This document shows, in pieces, positions 54,721-64,000 of a DNA stretch of 64,000 nt. Each line of letters starts with the position of its first letter. Within the stretch, counting starts at the first letter, position 1. Position numbers and translations under genes: made by a program. Origin of the DNA: Hymenopellis radicata (taxonomy: Eukaryota; Basidiomycota; Agaricomycetes; Agaricales; Physalacriaceae); contig JADNRX010000113.1 in the NCBI GenBank assembly GCA_015501595.1, positions 62,001 through 126,000 of the forward strand. Direction: 5' to 3'. Below the pieces are notes generated by a model. It saw only the letters and a program-made list of their open reading frames with translations, had not been told where the DNA came from and made no database searches.

Positions 54721-56209
54721 GTTTTTTGTAGTCGGAACACGAATTTGAGCACTCGCAACATTAAATGAACTCACCGCAAGTGGAACTCCAGCTTTCGAAA
54801 ATGAAGCCGGCATCAACGACACTTGAGGAGGATTTTCGCAACTTGAGGAGGATCTTCGAAAAAGCATACTGAGCCCGTCGCAACCACAGCACGCGTCGCA
54901 ACAGTGCAAGACGTTCGAAACTCTTGATGGTACTCGTTGCAAGTGAGTCAAGCTCCGCAAATGTGACGACTGTGACAACTGATATTTCGAAAGTCGGGCG
55001 CGACGATTTCGAGAATGATAAATATGGTGTTAGTGCTGCAAAGATTAAAGCTTGACACTGGTCAGTATCCGGCTCGTATCCAGCTTCCCAAGTGGCTACT
55101 CGCGACACGTCAAAAAGTCGGCCTGCGACTGATGAGTCTGGAGCAAACTCCTGGCAGCATTATTCATGCCCGTTGGCGGCCCCCGAGCAATTACGCAGGG
55201 GCTACACAACGTGCATGAGCCGTGGGCATGATGATAGACCGCCTGGATGACGAAGGAGGCTGCTGGCAAGGAGTGTGGTGCTGACCATGTGATCGAGGAC
55301 AGTGACCGCGAGGATGTGGCCAGGAGAACATACATTTGTGGCCGGGATACGTGCGCCACGCCTGTTCATCCTGGCCGTAGTCTAACCATTGACAAGGCCT
55401 CGTTGCAGGCAGTGAGACCAATCCGAATTATTGATGCCTGCACACTTGCTCCAGGTATGCAGCTGCCTCGTCCTGAAGGCTGAGGGCTTATACTGACAAA
55501 GGCGCATTGAGATGGCACCGGTCCGGCGTCCCGAAGACGAGCACCAGAATCCGTCCATGGCCAGAAACCCTCTCTGGCTCGACGGTAAGAGACGCTTGGG
55601 AAAATGTCTCAACGTCGCGCCAGGTGATGAACCTGAAAGAGGTTAGGGAACACACAGCCACGCAGTACGTCGAAGACGTACAGAAGACGCGCCGAGGACG
55701 CGATGGAGAAAGCGCGGAAGATACCATTAAAGAGAGGACGCGCCGCAGACGCTGGATGAGGAGATGAGCGCCGCAGACGCACGCGCCGAGGACGCAGGAA
55801 AAAGCACTCACAGAATCAAGACCACTCGATGATGAGAGATCTTAATACTACATCTCACTTACGACCTGAGTGAGGTGGAGATGTATGAGTGCTACGGTTA
55901 GTAAATAGAGATAGTGCACTCACTCGACGATTACCCTTGTATAAACCCTCGTTTAACCCCGAACGATTGTCAAGAGGCGGAGTACTAGTGATTCCCGCCA
56001 GGGCTCAAAGTGACCTACAAAAGAATACCGTCGTATGTAGGTGACATCATCAGGGCGAGTATTGTTGTACGGCGCCCACCTAATGGGTCCTCAGAGAGGA
56101 GATGTTTTTTAAAAGTGTGGGGTATGAATCTGCCACGGAGATGAGGTGTTCTTATCAGATACCGGATTGTGACTTCACTGAGCTTGAAGGGCCTCGCGTT
56201 TTGAGGGTG
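54721..56209. other. No supported gene; short GC repeats near 55685-55800
   Basis: The left part may hold older MOT1 sequence. From about 55685 the words ACGCGCCGAGGACGC and GCGCCGCAGACGC alternate twice each. The rest shows no genes that I can support. Confidence 0.35.
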
Positions 56210-56457
56210 TGAGCGGGCGATGAGCGGGTCCTCGGTGTTACGGCAATAGCTGGGTAGGATGCCTCCCTGAGGCCGGCAGGTAAGTCAACCGGTGCACTGC
56301 CAGCTTTGAGAGACTTTTGGCTGCGAGTGCAGGTGAGGAGAGTCTAGTTGTAGGCAGTGTAGAATTAGGAGAAATATGTTCGTCGATCTGTTGTTCCCTG
56401 TTTGTACTCGGTAGGATCGGCCCGATTAAGAGCGGCGATGAGCGGGCGATGAGTTTA
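56210..56457 (+). repeat. Dispersed repeat family A, copy 4
   Basis: Full-length copy starting TGAGCGGGCGATGAGCGGG and ending with two tail units and GATGAGTTT. It is about 90% like copy 3 by eye, and the central GAGTCTAGTTGTAGGCAGTG is identical. Confidence 0.85.
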
Positions 56458-56464
56458 TCAATCA

Positions 56465-56890
56465 TAATGTCGCGCGCGTACGACTTTAGTTCTGCTCATC
56501 ATGTGTCGAGCTCGTGCTTGGACAAACTCTCGCGTTTCAAATATTCGCACAAAGTCCTCGACGAGAGCAATGTGCATGGAGACATCAAATTCCAGGAATG
56601 TCGAAATATAATTGTCATGGTACGTTTTCTGAATCCTATTCAATCTTCATTGCTAGTTGGCGCTGGTCCGTCTTTCTGATTCAATGCTAGGCGTGAGTAC
56701 ATCTGCTTGCATACGCAACTTTCGCTTTCCTGAAACAGGCGAGTTTGTCGGACTGTAGCTGAGCGAACAGCGGCAAGGACTTTATGCATTGCGGACATCC
56801 GGGGTCGCATTTCGGCGCTCAACGACCTCGCCTGCGAAATCCAGGCCATAGCCATCATCCACACCGGCGACTTTGGCTTTGTGACCTGTT
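56465..56890 (+). pseudogene. Calcineurin-like metallophosphoesterase, N-terminal fragment
   Basis: An ATG near 56467 opens MSRAYDFSSAHHVSSSCLDK and HGDIKFQECRNIIVM up to a GTACG donor. Downstream, TLCIADIRGRISALNDLACE and IQAIAIIHTGDFGFV (about 56787-56880) match the opening of a fungal metallophosphoesterase family. It has the first metal-binding Asp (ADIRGR) and the GDFG motif. The rest of the domain, with its His residues, is absent. Confidence 0.5.
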
Positions 56891-58457
56891 TACGACCCTT
56901 CACTGACATTCTATCATAGGCCAAGCTCGCGCGACCGTCTTCGAGATTCTAAAAATCCCATCCCCATGTGAGGCGCTTATTATCCTCCATCATCAACGTG
57001 CCCCGCTGAACGTATTTACACTCTCGCAGCCTCATAAAGCCACTTCGTGCACTGTGGCTTGCTACTGCCAACTGCTCCTTAGTCTCTCGCCCTGTCTGCT
57101 TAGCGATAACGCATTCTGATAGTCGATAGTCGGCTTTCTCATCATTAACCTCAGGGTGCGCGTGGAAACTATTAGCACATTTAGAGCCGTCTAACCTCTC
57201 CATTATCGCCTTGCAGACGACGCTGAGCGCGACTTCTTCATGCGTCGCTGCTGCTAATATGAGCAGCACCACGTACTGCTGTGGTATCTGCGCTGACTAG
57301 TTTTCTCCACCCTAAGCCTCACGGATCGCCGTCTCATCGATCCTCCGCCAAGAATTGCATGTAAGTGTAGTGTCTAATCTTGTTTACTGCCCATGATTGA
57401 CTGCCGTTCAGGACGGCATCCAGCGCGGTCGTGTCGTCACTGCACATTCTAAAGGATCGGAGTCAACGTCGTGAGGCTTCTTTGTCTTCCCAGATCTTGG
57501 CGCGCGCGCAGAGAGGAAGTATCGCATGCCGCGGCTTGGCGTGGTTTGACAAGATCTGCAGTAGCGAATTGTTATACCGAAAGCATATCTTCTCCTCTGT
57601 CTTCGAGGCCTATCAGTCTCGTGAATTTCTAGGCATGCAAAGTGTGTATTTATCTTGTGTCTAATTATAGCCATTCACCTAATCGTCAGGAAAGAATACG
57701 CGCGTTTGTCTTGCTCTTTCTCAGAGCAAGGCATCAAGATATGGACTGTAAGAATGTGGGCGAGCACCGCGTGGTTCTTGATCGCTCCCCAGGATCGTGG
57801 AGGCGCAGGTCCCAAAAACGCGCTCGACGGACCAGCAGGAGGACGCGAAGAGGCATACTCTCATGCTCGGGGCCTCGCTTGTCTTGTACGTGGCGCCCGA
57901 CTCCGTCTATCAGCTAAAGAGGGCACACTATCTGCCAAACGGGGGCCGACGCGTGGGATTACACATGTAGTCGACGCGTTTCTTTCGGCTGGGTGCCATC
58001 CACGTCGTCAAATTCGTGATGACACCAAAGCGCGGTGTTCGCTTGCGCTCTGAAGAATTGCGAACCTGCGGCTGGGTGGCACGCCTGCCGGTACACCCGC
58101 GTGCCAAGGTCGGCTCGTCGGGGAGCAACTAGATGAAGTAGGTATTTAGCGAGGGCCGAGACGGGCTGCCGCATCAAGTCACGGTGGGGGCTCGGTGACA
58201 GTAGCCGTCGCGCGCCCCGGGCGTTCGAGAAAAAAATCAGTTCGAAACGAGCTTACTGCTCTACTCCACAATTGTTTGTAGTATTGAACAATACTCCTAA
58301 CCCTAAAGTCTGTGGGTAGTCTTTAGTACTAGTATTCGAATTCGGAGGTGAAATAGTTGTTGATTGAGGACAATACGTAACATACGTAAGTAATAAGTAA
58401 TGAAGAGCTACATCTCTGAAGACTGGACAGGAAGATCTATTCGGGCAGGAAAGAAAT
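56891..58457. other. No supported gene
   Basis: Open frames on both strands (for example 57655-58053 plus, 56949-57272 minus) show no family resemblance or splice structure I would defend. Confidence 0.35.
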
Positions 58458-59683
58458 CTAGGCGGACAACAAGATAGCCTCCTTTTCAATCAGCGGTGTA
58501 GACTCAACTTCTGCACTCTCCCGACCCTGATCTAGGCCCAACAACTTTTGACCGGCCATTCCTATGAAGTCAACTTCACCTTCCGTCCTGAAAAGACTTG
58601 CGAATCGTATGCTCATGATCTTCAACAAATGCTTCGTGGCGCGTACACTCGCGGAAACGCCTTCGCGTTCTGTGTCTCCCGTCATAAGGATGATCTCCGT
58701 GAGAAGCATATTCAAACCAAGCCTCGTTTTCCGGAGGTCGAAAAGAGCATCCGAAAAACGACGGCGAACGGCAATGAGGACATGAAGGTCATCCGTCGAA
58801 CGCGCATACCACCACTTCCAGGGTAGATAGCCACTATTCCTATGGGAAATTTCGACGCAAAGATTGGAATACGCGCTCCCGACGTCGGCGATAATGGCAT
58901 CTAGTTGATTTCGAGTTTTGTTTCCCAACGTAGTAGCCTTATCCATCGCAGCGCTTCCGTTGTGTAAGGTGGCGGGGTTTCGTGGTTTGGCGGTGAGACG
59001 CAATGTATTGGCATCGACGTCGTAATAAGAGATAATAAGGCTGTCCTACGGTTTAGAAAGTATCATAGGAAGAAGTGGGCTGCTAGAACTTACAAATCAA
59101 GCTCGTTCCGAATGGTTCGAACGAACTCTTCCAAGCTCACCAAGGTTGTGTAACTCTCGCTGTCTAGTGACCGCGCCTGATCCAACAATTCAGTCCCATT
59201 CTCGGTGGCAAAAGGAACAGACGTCAGGGAAGTCAAGTCATATTTGACGCGTGACATGTTTCCGTGGGCCATTCCCGCCAGTTCTGACAAGCGAGAAACT
59301 CCCCAGCCTTCGTGTCTTTCAAGAGGATCGATATCCTTCACCGATACTGGAGTGGCACGTGGAACACAGATGCCGAAGACATTGATTTTCTTGACCCAGG
59401 TCACTTTGCAGATGGGACGCTCGGATGGGGCATACATAGAGAATGCCAAAATGGCCAACATCGACAGGGAAAGTGTAATGCACGCGGCCCTTTTGAAAGA
59501 CATGCCGGAGGATGTGGGAGGCGGGGAATGTGAAGCTGGCGCACTGTTGGCATGAATATTTTCGGGTGTGTGTGAAGGGGGCATGGGAGTACAGAAATAG
59601 ATGAAGGAGATGAGGTGCTCCCAGAAATGGATGAAGGAGATGAGGTGCTCCCAGAATGATGGATTGGCGCTGTACGAGGCCAT
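58458..59683 (-). CDS. Single-pass membrane protein, unrecognised
   Basis: Two exons (59094-59683 and 58458-59040, minus) splice through a 53-nt intron (GTAAGT ... GGACAG) to 390 residues. A hydrophobic helix at about residues 66-85 (ACITLSLSMLAILAFSMYA), preceded by Lys-Arg, suggests a type II anchor or uncleaved signal. The part after it has NMS and NGT/NGS glycosylation-type sites, SESYTTLVSLEEFVRTIRNE, NKTRNQLDAIIADVGSAYSN and amphipathic helices such as RKTRLGLNMLLTEIILM. The N-terminus contains a doubled FWEHLISFIH/Y segment from a 30-bp tandem repeat. ATGs at 59584 (residue 34) and 59503 (residue 61) are alternative starts. No family is recognised. The frame is undamaged. Confidence 0.6.
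59592..59651. repeat. Two tandem 30-bp units
   Basis: CAGAAATAGATGAAGGAGAT... and CAGAAATGGATGAAGGAGAT... differ at one base. They duplicate ten residues in the membrane protein N-terminus. Confidence 0.9.
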
Positions 59684-60527
59684 TAGCCCCCAGATACAAT
59701 CCCATAAAACTAGAAAACGGATGAGATCACGTTTACAACGTGCACAAAGACATACAGCTCATTGTCATATGGAAACCCAATTTCAACGTCGAGTGGCTTA
59801 AGTGTGTTGTTGGTTCGTGAGTGCCGATAATGATCGACAACAGATACCTCACGCCATCACGTGCCGTGACAACGCGCTCCAGCAAGGCCCAAGGGACTTT
59901 GTTCACGTCGTCATGGAAGGATGGTCAACTCACGAACAACCGTTTTCATTTGACCAATTGTGAAAAGGCTTTGTCGTGAACACACATATATACGCAGGCA
60001 TTGAACTTGGAATTATCGGCTGGCATCATGGCATACCCGAATATTGGTGCCACAGTTGTAGACCAACTTACGGATCGAGAGTCTAAAGTAGGTCCTGCTG
60101 GACCGCATCACAAGATTCTGGTTACCTTGAAATGCAGGACCTATGTGAGGAGCCTTGGACGCTCCTTGACTGGAATGAACAATCCGACGAAGTTCAGCTT
60201 GCCCAGCAGTGCGCGGATGATCTCAAGAAGGTGAAGTATTTATCTTGCATATTCATACAAAGTTCTCCTGACACGTTCTTGTATAGGCCATGACATTATT
60301 GTCTGTGATATTGAATATGCGGAAGGTGAGCATTTGTACATATCATACCAATTTGCTGATGCAACGGAACATCGTAGCGATGGGGAGAGTCAGCGAGAAT
60401 TTGGAAATTAGACGATTTGAAAGCTGAAGCTAGATCCGGGGAAGAACTTGCACGGCTATTGAGGGAGTGCCGCATACAAATCACTCTGTTACAAAAGCAG
60501 CTCTGTAGTCTAAACGCTTGATTATAT
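59684..60527 (+). other. Possible small coiled-coil gene fragment
   Basis: EPWTLLDWNEQSDEVQLAQQ followed by CADDLKK (about 60148-60231), a donor, and later LKAEARSGEELARLLRECRI then QITLLQKQL (about 60420-60500) look like coiled-coil exons. They resemble the style of the coiled-coil genes at 2006 and 23622. No complete gene is supportable. Confidence 0.3.
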
Positions 60528-60579
60528 AACGCGGGTAAGGCCGTTTACACGGCAAGGCCCGCTACCTTTTACCCGCGTT
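60528..60579. repeat. GC-rich imperfect palindrome
   Basis: AACGCGGGTAAGGCC... pairs with ...CCTTTTACCCGCGTT around a centre that includes CCGTTTACACGG. Confidence 0.6.
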
Positions 60580-62519
60580 CAGCACCACAGTGTGAACTAA
60601 TATGCACTCGGGCTTCACGCACTCGGGCTTCAATATCAATGCTCCTGAATCAACACACACTTGGGCTTCAATGCTCCGGAATCTTTGTATGTCGATACAA
60701 ACCCTATGGGCACTCGATTGTGTTGCTGAGGCTGACCCCAATGAACCCACAAGATCTTGCCGAGGTTGATCCCGATGGGACGCTCGAGCTATCATACAAG
60801 GCTGACCTGTACTTGAGCACTTAGCTAGGTCTACTCTATTTACGGGCAGTATGTCACGGCTCAGTGTATGTCGGGAGCTATCCTCCTCACTCTTTATATC
60901 GTAATGTTCAAGATCCTGGCTACAAAAAGATGATGAATTAGCCTCCACTTCGGACTGTCACAAGCAAATGACAACGAACCTCGCTTTATACTCCTCTAGC
61001 CAAATCAGGTGCTTGAAGAACCGGCTGTAGACACCCTGGTCGGCGTTCTACGTCGAGGGTAGTAAGATTCTCATTCTCTTCTTGACCTCTGTCTCCGACC
61101 CGGCCTCCAAAGCGGTCTTCAGGTTTACGGGGATATCTGCCAAGGGAAGCTTTGTCACGTATGGCACAACCCCAACGATGGCGCCTTCACACCAGGTTCG
61201 ATGGCTGTCTCGGGATGGCGCGCAGATCGGCGTTTAGGCTTGAAAGGAATAGTCGGCTGGAGAGTCTGGTACTGCTCTGAGCTCTCGATTGCCGACGATG
61301 ATACGCAGAGGTTTGCTAATTAGAAATTGCGCCCGGCGTAGGATTATTGAGTGGTGGGGATCAAAGTACTATATAGGCATTCGGGAGGTCAGCCTGGCGG
61401 CAGATGTAGATACCTCAAATCCGAAAGAAATGTTTGGCGATTTGAAAGCCATATAACTGATAATTCGACGTACGGACTGAAGGCGGGGGCCGTGTTTTTC
61501 GAGGAAGCCAGTACAGAACTATGCAGAACTGACAAGCCGAATGTTGGCAGTACGCACGTCCGTCGAGAATCGAGATTGTCCCAGATTTTCGTATGCCGAT
61601 CGTGGCCTGTGCCACCTCTACAACACCAAATCAAACTCCCCCGACACGGAGACTCCATGCAGTTGTCCTTGTGCGCATGCTCAATATTCGTCTCTTCGCG
61701 TAGCTTTACGAGGTCCTCCTGTAGGGCGATAACTTGAGCAAGAGATCGGCCGGATGAATTGGGTAACGGTGTCGTTAGGAGTAGGAATATTATATTTGAC
61801 CCTTACCGAGGCCAAAACAACGGTCTTCCACCTGCAGTGCGAGAGCTGTAACACATGCTGATGAGATGCGAACAGGGCAAATTGTGGGCGCCACGAGTCG
61901 AACGTCCCTGTACAAACGGGAACAAGACAGTGCGATTATTTGAGGGAGTCGAGTTAGTCTACGGCAACGATATAAGTAAGGTCGAAAAGTAAATGGCAGC
62001 ATACTTTGGAGCGATAGTTGGCGTCGCGGGCGTTCCAAGTAACTAGTCGAGGTCAAGACTCCGAAGTAAGAATCCCGATGACCAAGGTAGGGGCGTGGAC
62101 AGTGTCAGACACGGCGCCTGCGTGAATGGTGAGACCAATCCCGAGAGAATACGAGCAGGCCGACGTACCGTAGGCGAACCAGGTCGACTAAGCTATCAAG
62201 AGGTAAGTTGAGGGTTCACGAAAAGGCTATGGACAACGCACCAAGGTAATCCATGTCGCCATCGGAAAGAGTCTCAACGAGGCGAGTGATGGCGTCAGAG
62301 AGCCCGTCAAACATCGAAGTCGACCGGCACAGGTCCATCGGAAAAGCAAAACCTGCAAAGAGTGTTAGAAAGCTCATCGCCGACAGTCAAACAACGGACC
62401 AGAGAATCAACAGGCGGGTAAAACGTCAGCGAAGTGAGATGATGGTAGGAGGAAGACCAACCTGTGACCATCAACGCGCTGAGCGGTCACGCTTTGGACG
62501 CCTTCGTACTAGTAGGGAT
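60580..62519. other. No supported gene
   Basis: Direct repeats of CACTCGGGCTTCA (60605-60680) and several unassigned open frames occur here. Some minus-strand stretches (for example SLGIGLTIHAGAVSDTVHAP near 62100) look protein-like but cannot be placed. Confidence 0.3.
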
Positions 62520-62690
62520 GCCCACCGTATCCGTAACACGGGTCTTACGCCCGTAAAATACGGGTAAGGGCCCGTAACCGTCAGCAGATTGTGCTGAAGA
62601 CTTTCGGGTACGGGCACGTCGAAGGAACCAAAGTCACGGCCGTGTTTCCACGGCCCGTGGCGTCCGTATCACGGCCGTAGATTGGTATAT
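62520..62690. repeat. Cluster of short GC palindromes
   Basis: There are repeated inverted words (GTAACACGGGTCTTACGCCC, TACGGGTAAGGGCCCGTAAC, CACGGCCGTG, CACGGCCGTA) in about 170 bp. They suggest a decayed miniature inverted-repeat element related in wording to 60528-60579. Confidence 0.5.
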
Positions 62691-63223
62691 CCATAAATAG
62701 ATCTATCATAAACTCGTACGAAGGTGGCGTGTATCATGCGTTAAAGCGCATAGCAATTTAAAGTTGAGAGACGAAGGTGCCGTATCGTTGGGTCACGATC
62801 ACCTAAATGTGATATCCGGATCAGATGCCGCGTGGCCTCATCTTGGCATGCGACATCCATCATCGCACTTGCTGCAAGTCGCTCTGGCCTTCTTGCTCTA
62901 TATATTTGTGACTATATGATAAGATCTCACCTTTTTCGGCGTATGGAGGCGTTTTACGCGTGAAATCCACGATCTTCTCCAAACAAATCGCGTACACGGC
63001 AGAGGATCGATCTTGGCCTGTGTCAGGAGCTCAATGAAGAGGCTACAGGCGGCTGAGCGGAGAAAACAAAAGTATTTCAACAGGATAACGTACAGAGTAT
63101 GCGGAACTACGTGGACCAGTACGCATTTGTCCTAATTATCCGCTCGGCCCCATTGAACACGCAGATAAAAGCTCGGATACTTCACCAATGCATTCCTTGA
63201 GATTTCCCCAACTTACTCTTGCC
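62691..63223. other. No supported gene
   Basis: Intergenic sequence upstream of the last gene. Only a short unassigned minus-strand frame is present. Confidence 0.35.
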
Positions 63224-64000
63224 ATGGACGACAATCCGCCCCCAAAACGACGACGTGAGTATCCCTTCTGCCTTGGCAATGCTCATTCTGATTTCTGTCA
63301 ATCATTCAGGACCGTCTCGGAGCGTCCTTCGCGCAATGAGCACGTTAGCTCTTTTGGCTGCCCCTCTGCGCTGGTTTCTTGTGTTGGCATTCGTCTTTCT
63401 GTCCCCGGTCCTCACGCTATTCACCATCCTCTGCTCTCCTGGATTGCAGAACGATGTCTTTGCAATCTTCGGGCGCACTGATGATTTCTCTGCCGCCGCC
63501 GGACTCTCCGGATTGATATTCTATCTTATTCTGGTGTTTTTACTTGCTGGTAAGCTCGCTCTTCATTGTCTCTATGCTCATTCGACTAAATTGTTTTGTT
63601 GCTAGTACATGTCATATGCCCTTCTATTCTTCGCTTGCACACGTTACTCCCTCATGCACCATTTCGCTATCATCGCTCCCATGTGTCGCATATGCGACTG
63701 GATCGCTTCGATCGCCTTCGAAGAGCCAGCACTAAAACTGTGTTTATCAAAGGAGCATCTAACCGATCTATTCCAATCCAATTCCAATCTGTAAGTGTTT
63801 CTTTCTTCGATACTTCAAGCTGTACATATTATTTCTAGTGGTTACTGGCGATACGACAGTTTCCGACATCGTTACCTTTCTTCGGAACGGCACTTACATC
63901 CCGTCTGGTGGAAATCTATTCCGACATGCTCTGTATGTTTCTGGGCGGACCGGCGCCGCGCTTGGTTCACAGACTATGGATGAGCTGGGTGTCGGTGCTC
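63224..64000 (+). CDS. Membrane protein with beta-grasp-like tail region, cut by window end
   Basis: The ATG at 63224 starts MDDNPPPKRR. After an intron (63255-63309) exon 2 encodes PSRSVLRAMS, then two hydrophobic segments (RWFLVLAFVFLSPVLTLFTI and LSGLIFYLILVFLLA) around an NDVFAIFGRTDDFS loop. Exon 3 (63606-63790) is basic and includes KTVFIKGASNRSIPIQFQ. Exon 4 in one frame reads VTGDTTVSDIVTFLRNGTYI, LFRHALYVSGRTGAAL and MDELGVGA. This resembles a ubiquitin-like-fold region in basidiomycete hypothetical proteins. That frame does not follow in phase from exon 3 with the visible GTAAGT/TTTCTAG pair. Either the border is non-obvious or there is a frame lesion. The gene continues past 64000. 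Confidence 0.5.

Noticed and set aside
8679..56890. All frameshifts as sequencing error
   Set aside because: Six multi-exon genes in the same window keep perfect frame, and several relics also have large deletions, stops and junctions. Single-base cases (for example DOT1) remain open.

Overview
This is eukaryotic DNA, most likely from a mushroom-forming basidiomycete (Agaricomycetes). Genes on both strands are cut by many 45-60 nt GT-AG introns, and several families typical of that group appear: a DUF6589-type protein, Pif1-like and RecQ-like helicases, a Ty3/gypsy element and an HNH protein. I saw no bacterial operon structure, CRISPR array, rRNA or tRNA.

Two classes of sequence alternate. 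The first is a small set of genes that splice cleanly in frame from end to end: a 28-exon coiled-coil protein (2006-7873), an eight-exon protein of unknown function (19567-20826), an HNH-nuclease-like protein (31506-32733), a RING-like zinc protein (42450-43486), a WD40 protein with a membrane anchor (49147-50987, minus), and a single-pass membrane protein (58458-59683, minus). A longer coiled-coil gene (23622-25712, minus) and a gene running off the right edge (63224-64000) are probable but less secure.

The second class is a dense collection of broken pieces of recognisable genes: a Pif1-like helicase, an ABCC-type transporter, an S28 serine peptidase, a LysM/zinc protein, DOT1 histone methyltransferase, DUF6589, three RecQ-like helicase pieces, FAB1 lipid kinase, a bromodomain protein, cohesin loader SCC2/NIPBL, Argonaute, ATP-citrate lyase, the MOT1 ATPase and a metallophosphoesterase. 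Each has frameshifts, stop codons, deletions or abrupt ends. Many are normally single-copy housekeeping genes, so intact parents presumably lie elsewhere. Because the intact genes show no frame errors, these lesions are probably real decay rather than assembly noise, although that needs read-level confirmation.

Mobile and repeated DNA is threaded through: a 681-bp element with 216-bp terminal inverted repeats and 9-bp target duplications (Mutator-like layout), a second palindromic element, a four-copy dispersed repeat with a variable short tandem tail, a decayed Ty3/gypsy element, a 76-bp minisatellite, and a 32-bp perfect hairpin. The whole looks like an accessory or heterochromatic compartment that accumulates transposons and gene fragments around a few maintained genes.
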